Source: Lethocerus indicus
Taxonomy: Eukaryota; Arthropoda; Insecta; Hemiptera; Belostomatidae
NCBI GenBank assembly: GCA_019843655.1
Contig: JACDQD010000004.1
Location: 34,006,900 to 34,070,899 of the forward strand
Direction: 5' to 3'
DNA: 64,000 bases
Under the pieces are notes generated by a model. It was not told where the DNA came from, did not search any database, and saw nothing but the letters and a program-made list of their open reading frames with translations. Each line of letters begins with the position of its first letter. Positions within the stretch are counted from its first letter, which is position 1. Below, in pieces: positions 35,960 through 47,637 of the stretch. The translations under genes and the position numbers were made by a program.

Positions 35960-37125
35960 AACGTACAAAATATTTGTTTACGATTAGCTTTTTAAGAAAA
36001 AATTTTAAGATTTCAGAGATTTATTTATATTACGGATATATAATAATATATATATATATTTTAAATATTATCAGATATTTAACGCGGGGGCTAAAGTGGA
36101 GTAAAAAAAAAGAGAAGAAAAACTGTTTTTTTATTTATGATTTGATTCCAGTTGGAGACATCGGTTGAGGGTAACCTAACCTGACCGGAATGTAACCACT
36201 TGACAGTGTTGATTTAACATTCACTGTATTATTTGACGCGTTTAAACTCTTTATATTCTTTTGGCCGGGGAAATTTTGAACTGGAATTTCTTAGACGAGA
36301 TAAAATCTCGACTAAATTCGTTTCCTCTAACGTATAAATGAAAAGAAAAAAAAACCGCGCCTTCGTAGTCAGAGCCACGTAATTTATATAGTCTATATAA
36401 ATGTTACAATTTTGGGTAAGATCGAGGAGAGAAAAATTACGAAAAGAAATAAATAAAAATAAAAACGCCCCTTTTCGTGCGATAATTCTGATTTTGGGCG
36501 ATACGGTGCGTTTTAAAAGGGAACGGAAATAAATTGATTCCCCGCCGAAATATAATTAGGTTGGCACCTACTGCCAATGTGCGAAAGATTCCCGGCTAGA
36601 GGGAAAGCGGCCGTATCCATTCTATCTCTTTTTATACGAATAATTTCGATGAAAAGTTTCGAATCTTTTCCGTACAGCGGGCCGCGATCACTTCTTCTTT
36701 TCGAAAATCGGATACGTTTTCTGTCGTTTCGACGGGCCGTCGGAGAATTTACTCCGCCCGTTTCGATTCTGGCCGTCAGTGCCGCCATTTTGTGTCGATT
36801 TTCGGGCGAATAGAAAAAAAAAAGGAAATTTTCAGTCGAAAGTTTCCCGTACAATTCTCGACTGAATTTCAACGAGAAAAGAATTTGTACGGCCTATTTT
36901 TTTCCTTTTTTTTCTTAAATCGGACGGGATATTTTTCTGAACGAAGCGGAAATGTAGACCTGACCCGGTCTCTAAAGGTTGGTCGAGTTTTCTTACCATT
37001 TTCGATACTCTGAAATCGAAAAATTCAACCTGTAAATTTCAATTTTTCTGTTCCTGTTTTATACAACAAACGGAAATTCAACACGGGCCTGACGCGGGTG
37101 AGTAAAAAATCCTATAATATACACA

Positions 37126-37177
<52 letters not shown>

Positions 37178-38362
37178 CGTCGAGCGTTAAAAATGTAACA
37201 ACCGAAAAATCGCCGGCCGAGATCTCTTTATTCATAAAAAAAAAACTCGCTTAGCATTTTTCTATAAAATTGTGTACGCGTAATACATATTATATACGAG
37301 CGATTTCTAAATAAAATTTCAATTATATATTATATATAAAATATCGCTGTGGGGAGGGGGAAATTGAAAGGGGCCAGTATTATGCGCATCTTAGGGGGTA
37401 AAATTGTAATTTTGTAATTGCAAATTTCAATTTATCCGAGATTTCACCAAATAGTTACATATTTTACCGCTAGATGGCGCCACAAATCTCAATCCTTGTT
37501 TGGACAACCGAATATCGATATCAATTTTTTCATTTTTTTGCATATACAGGTTTATAATTGTTGATTTTCGTTCCCGATGAAATTTTTTCGGATTTAAAAT
37601 AAAGATTTGGGCCACAGAGGGTTATTGAATTCACGACACACAGTATCACATTTATACATATTATATACGAGCGATTTCTAAATAAAATTTCAATTATATA
37701 TAAAATATCGCTGTGGGGGAATTGAAAGGGGCCAGTATTATGCGCATCTATGGGGGGTAAAATTGTAATTTTGTAATTGCGTTACGCGATACATTTTATC
37801 GCGTCCAAATAACCGGGAGGGATTTTTTTCGTTTTCGTCAAATATTTTATTCGTCTTTAAACCGGTAAATCGACAAGCGCAAAAGTGCCCATTTCGTCGT
37901 CGTCGCGCCAATCGCCCGACCCGAATGAACGGATTTCGGACTAATTTCGGAGGAAATTGGCAAAAGCGGCTTTGTATAGTCGAAAAATTAAATTAAATTG
38001 ACCCTCTACGGGCCACCCCCCTCCCCCCCCGTGTAACTTTCAGTTCAAATTTCAATTTATCGACATTTTACCAAATAGTTACAGCTTTTTGCCGTTAGAT
38101 GGCGCCACAAATCTCAACCCCGTATAACGTTGTCGAGATAACCGAATATCAATATCAATTTTTTTTGCACATATAACTTTATAATTGCTGATTTTTAGTT
38201 CCACCCGAAATTTTTTTCGGATTTAAAATAAAAATTCGGTTCACGGAAGGTTAAATCATTACACCTCAGTATCTCATTTATACCTCAAATTGATAAACTT
38301 TATTCCAATTATTTTGTCTTTACCTTATATATTATGAATGGCAAGTTTGTTCAAGTTTTTGA

Positions 38363-38438
<76 letters not shown>

Positions 38439-38528
38439 TAAGTATAATTGTTTCATAAGTTTTAGAAGTTTTCAGAGATTTTACCAAATAGTTACAGGTT
38501 TTTACAGTTAGATGGTGCCACATATCGA

Positions 38529-38589
<61 letters not shown>

Positions 38590-39443
38590 AAGTACGTATT
38601 TAATTGTTTCAGAAGTAAGTTTTAAAGTTCTATCCACTCATTGTAACTTTCAGTTCAAATTTCAATTTATCCGAGATTTCACCAAATAGTTACAGATTTT
38701 ACCGCTAGATGGCGCCACAAATCTCAATCCTTGTCGAGACAACCGAATATCAATTTTTTTTCATTTTTTTTTTGCATATATAAGTTTATAATTGCTGATT
38801 TTTCGTTCCCAATGAAATTTTTTCGGATTTAAAATAAAGATTTGGGCCACAGAGGGTTAAATTCACGACACACAATATCACATTTATACCTCAAATTGAT
38901 AAACTTTATTCCAATTATTTTATCTGTACCTTATATTATTATGAATGGCAAGTTTGTTCAACTGTTCGAATTTTATATAGTAAAGTACGTATTTAATTGT
39001 TTCAGAAGTAAATTCTAAAGTTCTATTCACTGTGTAAATTTTCAGTTCAGATTTTAATTTATCCGAGATTTTACCAAATAGTTACAGCTTTTTACCGTTA
39101 GATGGCGCCACAAATTTCAATCCTTGTCGAGACAACCGAATATCAATTTTTAAAAATTTTTTTTTGCATATACAGGTTTATAATTTCCCCCCCCCCGGTA
39201 TTTTTTTCGGATTTAAAATGAAAATTGGGCCCGTAGAGGGTTGTTAGAAAAAAAAAAAAAGGTTAAAAAACTTGAAGGTCGAACCGAGCACAAAATTTCT
39301 CTTTTTTATAATTTATCACCACGGACAACGAGATATGAATTTTTTTCACCGCGCAAAAAGAAAATGTTTCTATTCGTTAAATGATAGAAGGATTTGTACA
39401 CATTTTCTTCCCTGTATAAACAATGAATTTTCATTAGAGAACT

Positions 39444-39490
<47 letters not shown>

Positions 39491-40137
39491 CACAGAGAGC
39501 TATTATTATTATTAAAAACTAAATAAAATTGTATTTGAAATTACCATTTATTTACGAACCTCTCTTCACCTTATCATACAACTTGTATATATATATATAT
39601 GTGTTACACTCATACGCTTTGTTATAACTTGCAGAGAATATAAAAAAAACAACAATTTGGTATATTATAAGGTCATGTTTGGAGAAACGTTTCCTTTTTT
39701 ATTCACCTCTAACCAAGTTGCTATCGGTTGTAGCGATTTGTATCCATTTTGTATGTGCGTTGTTAAGCATTTTCGAGACAATACGTATTCGGTTTTGCCC
39801 TTTTATTATTATACCTTTTTCATAGTACTATAGCGTTTAATCGCTGTTGGATCGAAAGCGCGAAACAGGTTTATACAGGGTCTATAAACAACAGAAGGCG
39901 AACATTAAATACAACAACATCCGTATATTGTCTACGAGACGATCCGTTAAGGAAAAATAAGAGAAACGTAATTTTTTTCAATTTGTTACAACTACTGTAC
40001 ACAACAACTAGCGAATACAAAAAAAAAGACACAAAAAACAATACGAAGGACTAATTTACAATTTTTAGCGATTACACTAGAAATAAATTAATTTCTGAGA
40101 ACGGAAATTTAAAAAGGAAAATGGTAGTAATCGTCGT
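35849..40137. other. Convergent intergenic region, ABCB10 3' end to SdhC 3' end
   Basis: After the ABCB10 stop comes AT-rich DNA with AATAAA-containing runs near 36446-36465 (possible poly(A) signal). The repeat-D cluster (37.3-39.25 kb) and TA runs at about 37130-37176, 38367-38433, 38531-38583 and 39446-39485 follow. TTTATT (AATAAA on the minus strand) near 39546 and 39800 could serve SdhC. No gene is seen. Confidence 0.6.
37330..39245. repeat. Repeat D cluster (~230-bp unit with TAGATGGCGCCA)
   Basis: Units around 37330-37620, 37660-37790 (partial), 38035-38255, 38640-38870 and 39035-39245 share AATTTCAATTTATCCGAGAT, ACCAAATAGTTACAG, TAGATGGCGCCACAAAT and TTTTTTCGGATTTAAAAT. Another fragment with GTTAGATGGTGCCAC lies at 38470-38530, and a reverse-oriented unit lies at 50757-50900 in an SNRPD2 intron. 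The family is unknown. Confidence 0.85.
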
Positions 40138-40242
40138 TCAGATGGCTGCGAAGTAGAGCGACATAGCTACGCTAAGTGCCAGCGCCAAGTAGCCGGAAGT
40201 GTACACTTTCTTTCTCGATATACCAATCGCCAGATCCCAAGA
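40138..40242 (-). CDS. SdhC: SdhC alternative terminal exon 5B
   Basis: Follows a good acceptor (pyrimidine tract, then cgacatttcag) in phase 0. It encodes 34 residues and TGA, beginning SWDLAIGISRKKVYTSGY and ending FAAI. It aligns with the last SDHC helix (human WDLGKGL...LAAM). Of its 34 residues 13 match exon 5A. Only this exon keeps a hydrophobic last residue like the human AAM end. It lacks the GK after WDL that exon 5A and human share. Confidence 0.85.
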   Translation of the reverse strand, partial: SWDLAIGISRKKVYTSGYLALALSVAMSLYFAAI

Positions 40243-42316
40243 CTGAAATGTCGAAAAAAAACAATTGTATTTATAAGATATTAACGACCAAAATCTTATT
40301 TCATTCAAAAATAATTTGCTCATAAAAATGAGCAAAATTTCCCGTGCGGTACTGCCCTCTGGTGGCAATTTCTGCAACTACTAGCGCCCGCATCAACATT
40401 TCCCGTGCGGTGCTGCCCTCTGGTGGCAATTTCTGCAACTACCAGCGCCCTCAGAAACATTTCCCGTGCGGTGCTGCCCTCTGGTGGCAATTTCTGCAAC
40501 TACCAGCGCCCTCAAAACATTTCCCGTGCGGTGCACCGGTACTACCAGCGCCCGCATTTCCGTGCTCTGGTGGCAATTTCTGCAACTACCAGCGCTCGCA
40601 AAAACATTTCCCGTGCGGTACTGCACTCTGGTGGCAATTTCTGCAACTACCAGCGCCCGCATCAAAATTTCCCGTACAGTTCAACTATCTGGCGGCGATT
40701 TTATGAATTAAATACCCGAAATGGCAACATTTTAATTACTATGATCTTTGACCTAACCTGCATTCGCATGTTTCAACTTTACCTTTATATATAAAATTAA
40801 TTTCCATGCATTTTAATAATAATAATTAATAAAATAGACCTCATAGTTTATTTGCACTAGAGAAATAGACTACCCGCTTACTGTTATTTATCATAATTAA
40901 ATATGTATATTAATACCCGGTAATTATATTTAAGCATCGATTGATGTTCTACTAATTTTAATTTTCTACATTTTTTAATACTTAATAAAGAAGTATAATT
41001 ATTCGGAGTAAAAACTGTTTAAAACATACCAATTATTAGTCGCTGCTAATTATATTATAGACTGGCAAACATTAAGCCATAAAAAAAAAAAAAAAATTTA
41101 TTTCTATCGACTAGTTTCAATTTTCTGCAAAAATAAACTCGTAACAATTCTCGTAATTACTCTTGGTTTATTATTGCTTCTCCGCAAGTTAGCAAATAGT
41201 AAATTGTAATCAAAGTCCGTGTTGAAAACTTGCGGTGCCGGAGGGAGAACAAACTTTCCCCTCAAATTACCCACTACATAAATATATTACTTTTACCTGT
41301 TATTTAGTAAATTTCAAATCGCAATTTTCTCCTAAAAAAAAAAAAAATTGAAGACGAACAGTATCCAATGTTGGAGTCGAATTGTTTAAAACAAATTACA
41401 ACAATTTACGTTGAACTGAAAATTATCGCTTTATTTTTTACTTAGATTTAGTATTGATTTTCTGCCCAAAAAATAGGTGATTATTCTTAACGTTAAATCG
41501 TTTAAAATATACATCGATTATCACTACTCGCCTACTTATACGTTATAAATCAAACAACGCTTTGAGACATTTTTTTTTTATTTTTTTTTTATTGAAACTC
41601 AAGTTTTAAATTTCTTGCAAAACGAAACGCGATTATTAAAGTGGAACGCGATTTCACCGAGTGATGTTATTATCGGGCGGCGAGCAGTAGGGCGTACGCA
41701 GAAGCGACGCCGATCGCAAAATATCCCGAAACGTATATCTCTCTTAGCGACAGTAATTTGCCAAAATCCCAGCTCTGAAAAGAACAGAACAGATTTTGTC
41801 GTTTTCAACGCACGTTACCGTCGGCCGGAGTTTCCGGCGCGGAGAAAGAAAAAAAGAAAAAAAAATTACCAAATGCCTGACGCCGTTGACCATGTGGTAG
41901 GCGACGGGAAACGCCAGGATGTACTTGGCGAGGAAGACGACAGCTCCGGGCACGTGCATCGCTTCCACGGCAGAAACGATCCTCGGAACGTCGTAATTAG
42001 AGAACGATGCTGCAAAACGAAACAGGGGAAAAAAACGTGAAACGATAACGAAAAAACTAAGCGACAAACGTTCATCCCCAAACTGACAACCCTTCTTTTT
42101 TAAAAAATACTGTAGGTTCGCAATGTTTCTGTCTCCTCTCTCTCGCTGCTGTTTGGTCTTTTGCTAGACCGGGCGGTTTCGGCTGCTCGCCGTCTTCAGT
42201 AGCGCTGTTTGTTAGTCACTGTTGTGGCACTTTGGATGTTTTTTTTTGGGGGCATCCTCACTGCGGTAAATGTGAAAGTGACCCGAAAAACATTCAATAA
42301 CAATAACAATAACAGA

Positions 42317-42360
<44 letters not shown>

Positions 42361-42636
42361 CGACTGACATACTGACAGACACTACAGTACATGTGAAAGT
42401 GACAGTGCAGCAGTGCAGTGAGGATGCCCCCAAAAAACATACAAAGTGCTGACAGTGACTACTGACACAGCGCTACTGAAGACGGTGAGCGGCCGAAAGC
42501 GGTCTAGCAAAAGACCAAACAGCAGCGAGAGAGAGGAGACAGAAACATCAAAAAGCTACACTGTATTCCAACCCCTCGCAGACCACAAAACGGGTATTTC
42601 AAAAATATTGTTTATTTATTAAATGTGCAAATATTT

Positions 42637-42687
<51 letters not shown>

Positions 42688-44877
42688 AAAAGTTAGCAAT
42701 GATGCTGACAAAACGAATACAGCGGTTCATCGGTTAGCAAACAGTTTGGACAACGAACACTTTCGGGGGAGAGATTTTTGTGTTCGGACAACGAACAATA
42801 TACGGATAATGGACAAAAAACTAATTCTAACGAAAACCTCCCTCGGCTCTCGGAACGCCCGACACCCACCCTTCGAATCGCCCCGAAAATGGATGTGTCA
42901 TAGCGACAACACTTTGCCGGAACGGTTCACGTCCGTTAACCCGATCACCCGCCGTACTTTTCGGATGAAAAACGCAGTATACATTTATTACGATTCACCG
43001 TTTAGTGCCGATATCCGTCATCAAAGAGGGTATTGTTAACTCTCCGGAGACGTTGGTCGAACCAACCATCCGGCCCTATTGTACATTGTAATGTCTGCGC
43101 GAAAGGACGCGTCGCGACAATTAAATGGTCAAATCGGGACGGGTTAGCCCGAAAAATATCTAATCCGAGCGACGGAAAGCCGTGGAAAACGGACGTTTTC
43201 GCTTCCAATTTATTCTATCGCTTATATTCGATTGTCGGCCGAAACGGAAAGTATCTATCAAGTCGACTTGGGCGATAAACGTAGGTAGGGCTTACAAGCG
43301 GCGAGGCAGACGCCGTAGCCGACGATGATTAGGCCGGTTATCCTGTGCGATATCGACATCATCGAAGTGAGCTGCGGCTTGTATATGAGCAGGTGGGGCG
43401 ACAGCGGCCTGTTCAGCTTCATGTTCTTGTCGTCGTACGTCGCCTTCGACGCCGGTTTGGCGTCGGAAACTTTCATCGTCACCGAACATCTCGATCTGGT
43501 TTAAGAACAGAAAAAAGAAAAAATTAGGACTACGTTCGACGCACCTGTTTTGCGGTCTGCGAAGGGTCGGAACGTACGTACTCAGTACGGCTATTTGATG
43601 GGCAAACATTATTATTTATTATATACATATAAAAGCCTACACCGGGCCCTGGCCGGCACCCTGTTTCCAGTCGGGTTATTATGACCCTTTTCCGACAGCC
43701 GTAAACCGGGCAGATCGGAATAACCACTTTAAAAAACCGAGTGTTGCGAGCGACATAGTGTCTTCTGCGCACGCATATAAATAAAACCGTTTGTTCGACT
43801 GTCGCTTATTCGATTCAACGATAAAACCTACGTTACGTTAACGCAGACCGGAGATAAGAAGAGTTAAGACGGGCGCGAAATAAATTGGTCGCGAACCGCA
43901 AAAAATACAATATGCACACTAACGACAATCGGGGAGGACAATCGACTCGCTAAGGACAATGTTTCCAGTCGTCTCTAGGGAACGCTTCGGAGGACAGTAG
44001 AGTTTGGAGGATGAATATAAAATGAAGACAATAAACAATACGCAGGGTTTCGTGTAGATTTGTTGTGTTTCCGTCGCCGGTGTGAACCGATTCGGTCGGG
44101 TTTCGGCCGCCGGTTCCAGCGAAAGACCAAGCCGCAAGCGAGAGGAGAGAGAAACGCGCGAAATCTACGGTAAAAAATAGAAACATTACGTAAATACTTC
44201 TCGGACGGGGATCGGGATAGGGTTTCGGACGACTGTATTGAAACGTCGGTACGATGGACAGTGCGGTTGACTTTTAGTTGATGCAACCGGGGGCCTCGGT
44301 GAAATGGGGAAAATCCGCATTATTGCTGTGTAAAATAATGCGGCCAGTTGCTGTATAAGGAGTCGAAGAATTTAACTCGTTGTAGAAGTGTTAGAACTGT
44401 GTCAAATACTTCGATTTGTACCGTTCAAATGGTTCGATTTGAAACATACCGAGGGGCGCTTTACATCCACATCGCTTAAAGTCGGCTTTGTATATTTTAA
44501 CCGTTTTAGTGCCAGGCAGCGCGTCGCTGTTCGCGTGTTGGTGATCCGTCTCCCTTTTTGGGTCATCGATCAGAGCTGCAATTCGCAGTTCAGAATGTGT
44601 AATTACAAATTTTCTTTCAAACAATCGTAAACAACCCGCATAATCAGCTGTCTCCCTCGTTAACGACATTAAGATGCAAAAGTGCATTTCTCGCCGATAG
44701 CATGAAGGAAACGCTATCGCCAGGCAATGGCACACGGATTTTTATAAACCCCGGCACTAATTTTCAGTAGAAATTGATTATTTCGAGTCCGACGTGGCGG
44801 GCGGAGCCGAAGCAGTAGCCTAACCTTCCACGAGGCTGGGGATAACCCGGCGAGTGAACTGAAACTTCCTCAGCAGA

Positions 44878-44921
<44 letters not shown>

Positions 44922-46922
44922 TGCTTACATGCATAATACTATATATATATATATATACATATTAAAACTATAATATATATCGTACTTACTGGTAGAGAGG
45001 TGCGATGAATTTCGGAGCGGGTCTAGTCGACACAAGTGCGCCAAGCCTGCAGGCGGACTGCAAACTGCGAAAATATAAATTATAAGATATAAAAACCAGT
45101 TTTAATTTTATCAAAAATTCTCGATCAGAAATTTTACATATTATAGACGGAGAAAATCTAGACAAAAAGTGTTTGAGGAGGACAATATCAGACTGGAGAA
45201 CCGTCCGGAATAACGAATTGGGAAAGGTGTCATCCGGCCGAGTGATTTAATTAGCGTGAATCAGTCGCGACAATATTTTTAACCCTCAAGCGAATCTAGA
45301 ATGCCGCTGTTCTCGCGACATTAATATTCTAAAAATCTAATGCCGCCACCGATACAGGCGAGGCATGACGATATTTTAGGAAATCTGTCAGGTTTGGGCT
45401 CAATTATAGATGCGCCGACGATTTGACGGGGATCCGGAGCGCACCCTCATTCCTCTCCTGGGGATTGAGCAAAAATACATCGTTTTATATACAGTCGGTA
45501 AAGTTTGTTATCATCACTTCGGGGCTATCCGTTAGAAAAAGAGACGAGTCGTGCGTAGACGCGCTATTTTATTTCTTCTATCCGTAATTTAAGCCTTTAT
45601 AAAATAGGGCGAATACAAAGGAGTGATAAACCAAGTACTGTGGTAGACACCTGGAATTTTCTAGTAAGCGAAGATGAATTTTTCGAGAAAAATTTACGGC
45701 AAAATCGGAGAAGTGTAGTAGAGGAAAATGAAAGCGATAATTACGACAGTTCCGATAGCGACTTACTTCCTAAAAAAAACGTGTTACGCCCATTACGGAC
45801 AGTGATAGTGACGATGAACTCGGCCGTAATGAAAATATAAACTCGAGCAAACGGGAAAATGTTACCGAACGAGATGATATTTTTCGACGAATAAAATTTA
45901 CGGCAAAATCGGAGAAGTGTAGTAGAGGAAAATGAAAGCGGTAATTACGACAGTTCCGATAGCGACTTACTTCCTAAAAAAAACGTGTTCCGCCCATTAC
46001 GGACAGTGATAGTAACGATGAACTCGGCCGTAATGAAAATATAAACTCGAGCAAACGGGAAAATGTTATCGAACGAGATGATATTTTTCGACGAATAAAA
46101 TTTACGGCATCATCTCCACAAAAAGTTACGGGGCCACAAATTTCTCCCAATATCGTCATCGAGCCTATCGATATATTCGAGTTGTATTTTAACGGACGAA
46201 TTGGTCGTTAATATAATAGAAGAAACTCTAACAATTATGCGAATAGCGAAATAAGCGGAAAGAGACATTGACGAAGAGATTTCGGATCAGAAATTCGGAA
46301 GAATTTCGGGGGGTTTTCTTTCCATAATTTTCAATACGGCCAGAATGCCGTTGGGAAATAAATTCGAATATCGGTCGACAGGCGATATTCACGAGGGATC
46401 GTTTCAATTTAAATATTTTGGACGCTACAATCGAAGAAAATTCCGCCCCCACCTCCCCAGGGGGGTTCGTTAAGGGTTAAAACAATTGTTTTAACTCGAC
46501 AAGATAATAAGATTGCCGATTGTACAATAAATAAATAGGAGAAATAATAATAATAGTTGTGTACCGAACTGGGACAGAGGCTGGTCGGAGAAAAAATTCC
46601 TAACCTGCGGGGGAAAAAAAATAAAGACATCCACCGGCATTCAGCCACCGACAAAAACACAATTATACACAGAATAATGAACGAGGAAGTTAGGAATTAT
46701 CGCTCATTTTTTAACTGTTATATTAATAAATCTTGAAATTCTCCTGGGGTAGGTTCACCTAGAGAGGGCTCCCCCCCCCTCCCGCCGTCCGAATTCCTGA
46801 ACTTAGATCTCATTTAGAATATATAAAAAGAAATATTGAAATTAATTTAACCGGCGAACCCGAAACGCCCGTACCAAATATTAAAATAGAGCGCAATAAT
46901 ATTACCTCCTCAGAAATGCCAT
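40138..46922 (-). CDS. SdhC: SdhC, succinate dehydrogenase cytochrome b560 subunit (complex II), two candidate last exons
   Basis: Minus-strand coding exons: 46922-46906, 45064-44990, 43495-43296, 42009-41870, then either 41774-41670 (5A) or 40242-40138 (5B). Either choice gives 178 residues (human 169). SDHC is one of the two membrane anchors of complex II and helps bind haem b and ubiquinone in the inner membrane. The first 17 coding bases (MAFLRS with the next exon) begin a Ser/Arg-rich presequence. Exon 3 carries NRPLSPHLLIY and SISHRITG, the family signature near the quinone site. Exon 4 has LAKYILAFPVAYHMVNGVRH with the His of the haem-binding helix. All joins are GT-AG and phase-consistent. 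The gene is head to head with SNRPD2. A piggyBac-like remnant lies in its first intron and a foldback MITE in the intron before exon 4. Confidence 0.95.
40337..40690 (-). repeat. 61-bp minisatellite carrying CTCF-consensus sites
   Basis: About six units near 61 bp, one truncated, each with TTTCCCGTGCGGTGCTGCCC, TCTGGTGGCAATTTCTGCAA and CTACCAGCGCCC. On the minus strand (SdhC sense) three units contain TTGCCACCAGAGGGCAGYA, matching the CTCF consensus YDRCCASYAGRKGGCRSYV at every position (cores at 40353-40368, 40414-40429 and 40475-40490). Two more (40561-40577 and 40622-40638) are near matches. The array lies about 100-450 bases upstream of the exon 5B acceptor. Confidence 0.9.
41569..41595 (-). 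terminator. Candidate poly(A) signals for SdhC exon 5A
   Basis: The minus strand reads CAATAAAAAAAAAATAAAAA about 75-100 bases after the exon 5A stop, giving two AATAAA hexamers. That would let 5A act as a true terminal exon. The A-rich tract could also be a plain homopolymer. Confidence 0.45.
41670..41774 (-). CDS. SdhC: SdhC alternative terminal exon 5A
   Basis: Starts after ctgttcttttcag in phase 0 and encodes 34 residues and TAA, beginning SWDFGKLLSLREIYVSGY and ending LLLAAR. It is the copy nearer to exon 4. It retains the GK that follows WDL in human SDHC and has the expected C-terminal hydrophobic helix. Confidence 0.88.
   Translation of the reverse strand, partial: SWDFGKLLSLREIYVSGYFAIGVASAYALLLAAR
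42110..42600. mobile_element. Foldback MITE, reference copy with TA loop
   Basis: Left arm 42113-42290 runs from GTAGGTTCGCAATGTTTCTG through GGTCTTTTGCTAGACC, CCGTCTTCAGTAGCGCTG and GCACTTTGGATG to GGGGCATCCTCACTGC. The loop is a TA run (about 42320-42359). The right arm (42360-42598) is its mirror, ending ATTCCAACCCCTCGCAGACC and then ACAAAACGGGTATTTC. There is no coding capacity. The arms of about 180-230 bp would fold into a long hairpin. It lies in the SdhC intron before exon 4. Confidence 0.85.
42642..42684. repeat. (TA)n microsatellite
   Basis: A TA run shortly after the foldback element. Another lies at 44881-44920, just downstream of SdhC exon 2 in the transcript sense. Confidence 0.9.
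44055..44180. mobile_element. Foldback MITE fragment
   Basis: GTAGATTTGTTGTGTTTCCG, GTTTCGGCCGCCGGTTCCAG, GCGAAAGACCAAGCCGCAAG, then GAGAGGAGAGAGAAACGCGC, in SdhC intron 2. A left terminus of the same family (CACCTGTTTTGCGGTCTGCG) lies at 43540. Confidence 0.6.
45625..46240 (+). pseudogene. piggyBac-like transposase remnant (N-terminal part)
   Basis: Broken frames give an acidic Ser/Asp-rich stretch (NESDNYDSSDSDLLPKKN, then SDSDDELGRNENIN in another frame), typical of the piggyBac N-terminus. They then give PIDIFELYFNGRIG, and after a frameshift EET and NNYANSEIS, matching the start of the DDE_Tnp_1_7 domain. A segment of about 207 bp is duplicated in tandem (about 45687-45893 and 45894-46100). 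Stops, frameshifts and absence of the catalytic region make it non-functional. It lies in SdhC intron 1, antisense to the gene. Confidence 0.7.
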
Positions 46923-47112
46923 TTTTCTTCCAGTTCTAAATTGGCCACGGCCCGCTCGATAGTCGTCGCCTCCGTCACCGACAAACGCTCGGATAAATAA
47001 GTAAATCTCTTTTATAATACAACAGCTTACTTTTTATTCGTTATATTAGTTGTCAATTCTGAAACGAAAGGTACAATTGCAATACAATTACAAAACGGGT
47101 ATATATTATAAA

Positions 47113-47172
<60 letters not shown>

Positions 47173-47637
47173 TTATGTGTATAAGTCACGCAGTAACAAC
47201 GATCATTCAAATTTTGTTTAACCTTTTCATTTTTCCGTAATTATACCCCCGTTATTATTTATTCCCCATGGCGTATTTTAATTGATTTCAATTATTTTAG
47301 AATCAATATATATATATATAGTCGTTTATATCGACAAGGAGGCAGAGTGAAAGGGAGTAACTCGCTCGACTGTCCAATACTCGACTGAATTCAATAAATA
47401 GATTTGATTCCGCCGCGAATTCGTTAGAAATCAAGATATATATATATATTTTTTTGTAGATACGATATAGATATTTTAATTTTATATTAGGTTTTTGAAA
47501 TTCATATTCAGTTGTATAATCCGAGATATACTTGTGTTGGCAACACTGGTCCAAGCTTGTTTTCATCGCTTGCCGCTTGCCCGTGCCGAAAGATACAACT
47601 GTTTGTCTCTGTGCTGTTAATAATAAAATAAGTTATA
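46923..47637. promoter_or_regulatory. Divergent promoter interval between SdhC and SNRPD2
   Basis: About 715 bp separates the two predicted start codons on opposite strands. It holds TA runs (about 47117-47168, 47308-47320) and no other gene. Shared promoter function is inferred from the head-to-head layout only. Confidence 0.45.

Noticed and set aside
40344..40706. Open frames in three frames across the 61-bp minisatellite
   Set aside because: They are repeat-driven, with no conserved domain, and lie in the SdhC intron before exon 5B.
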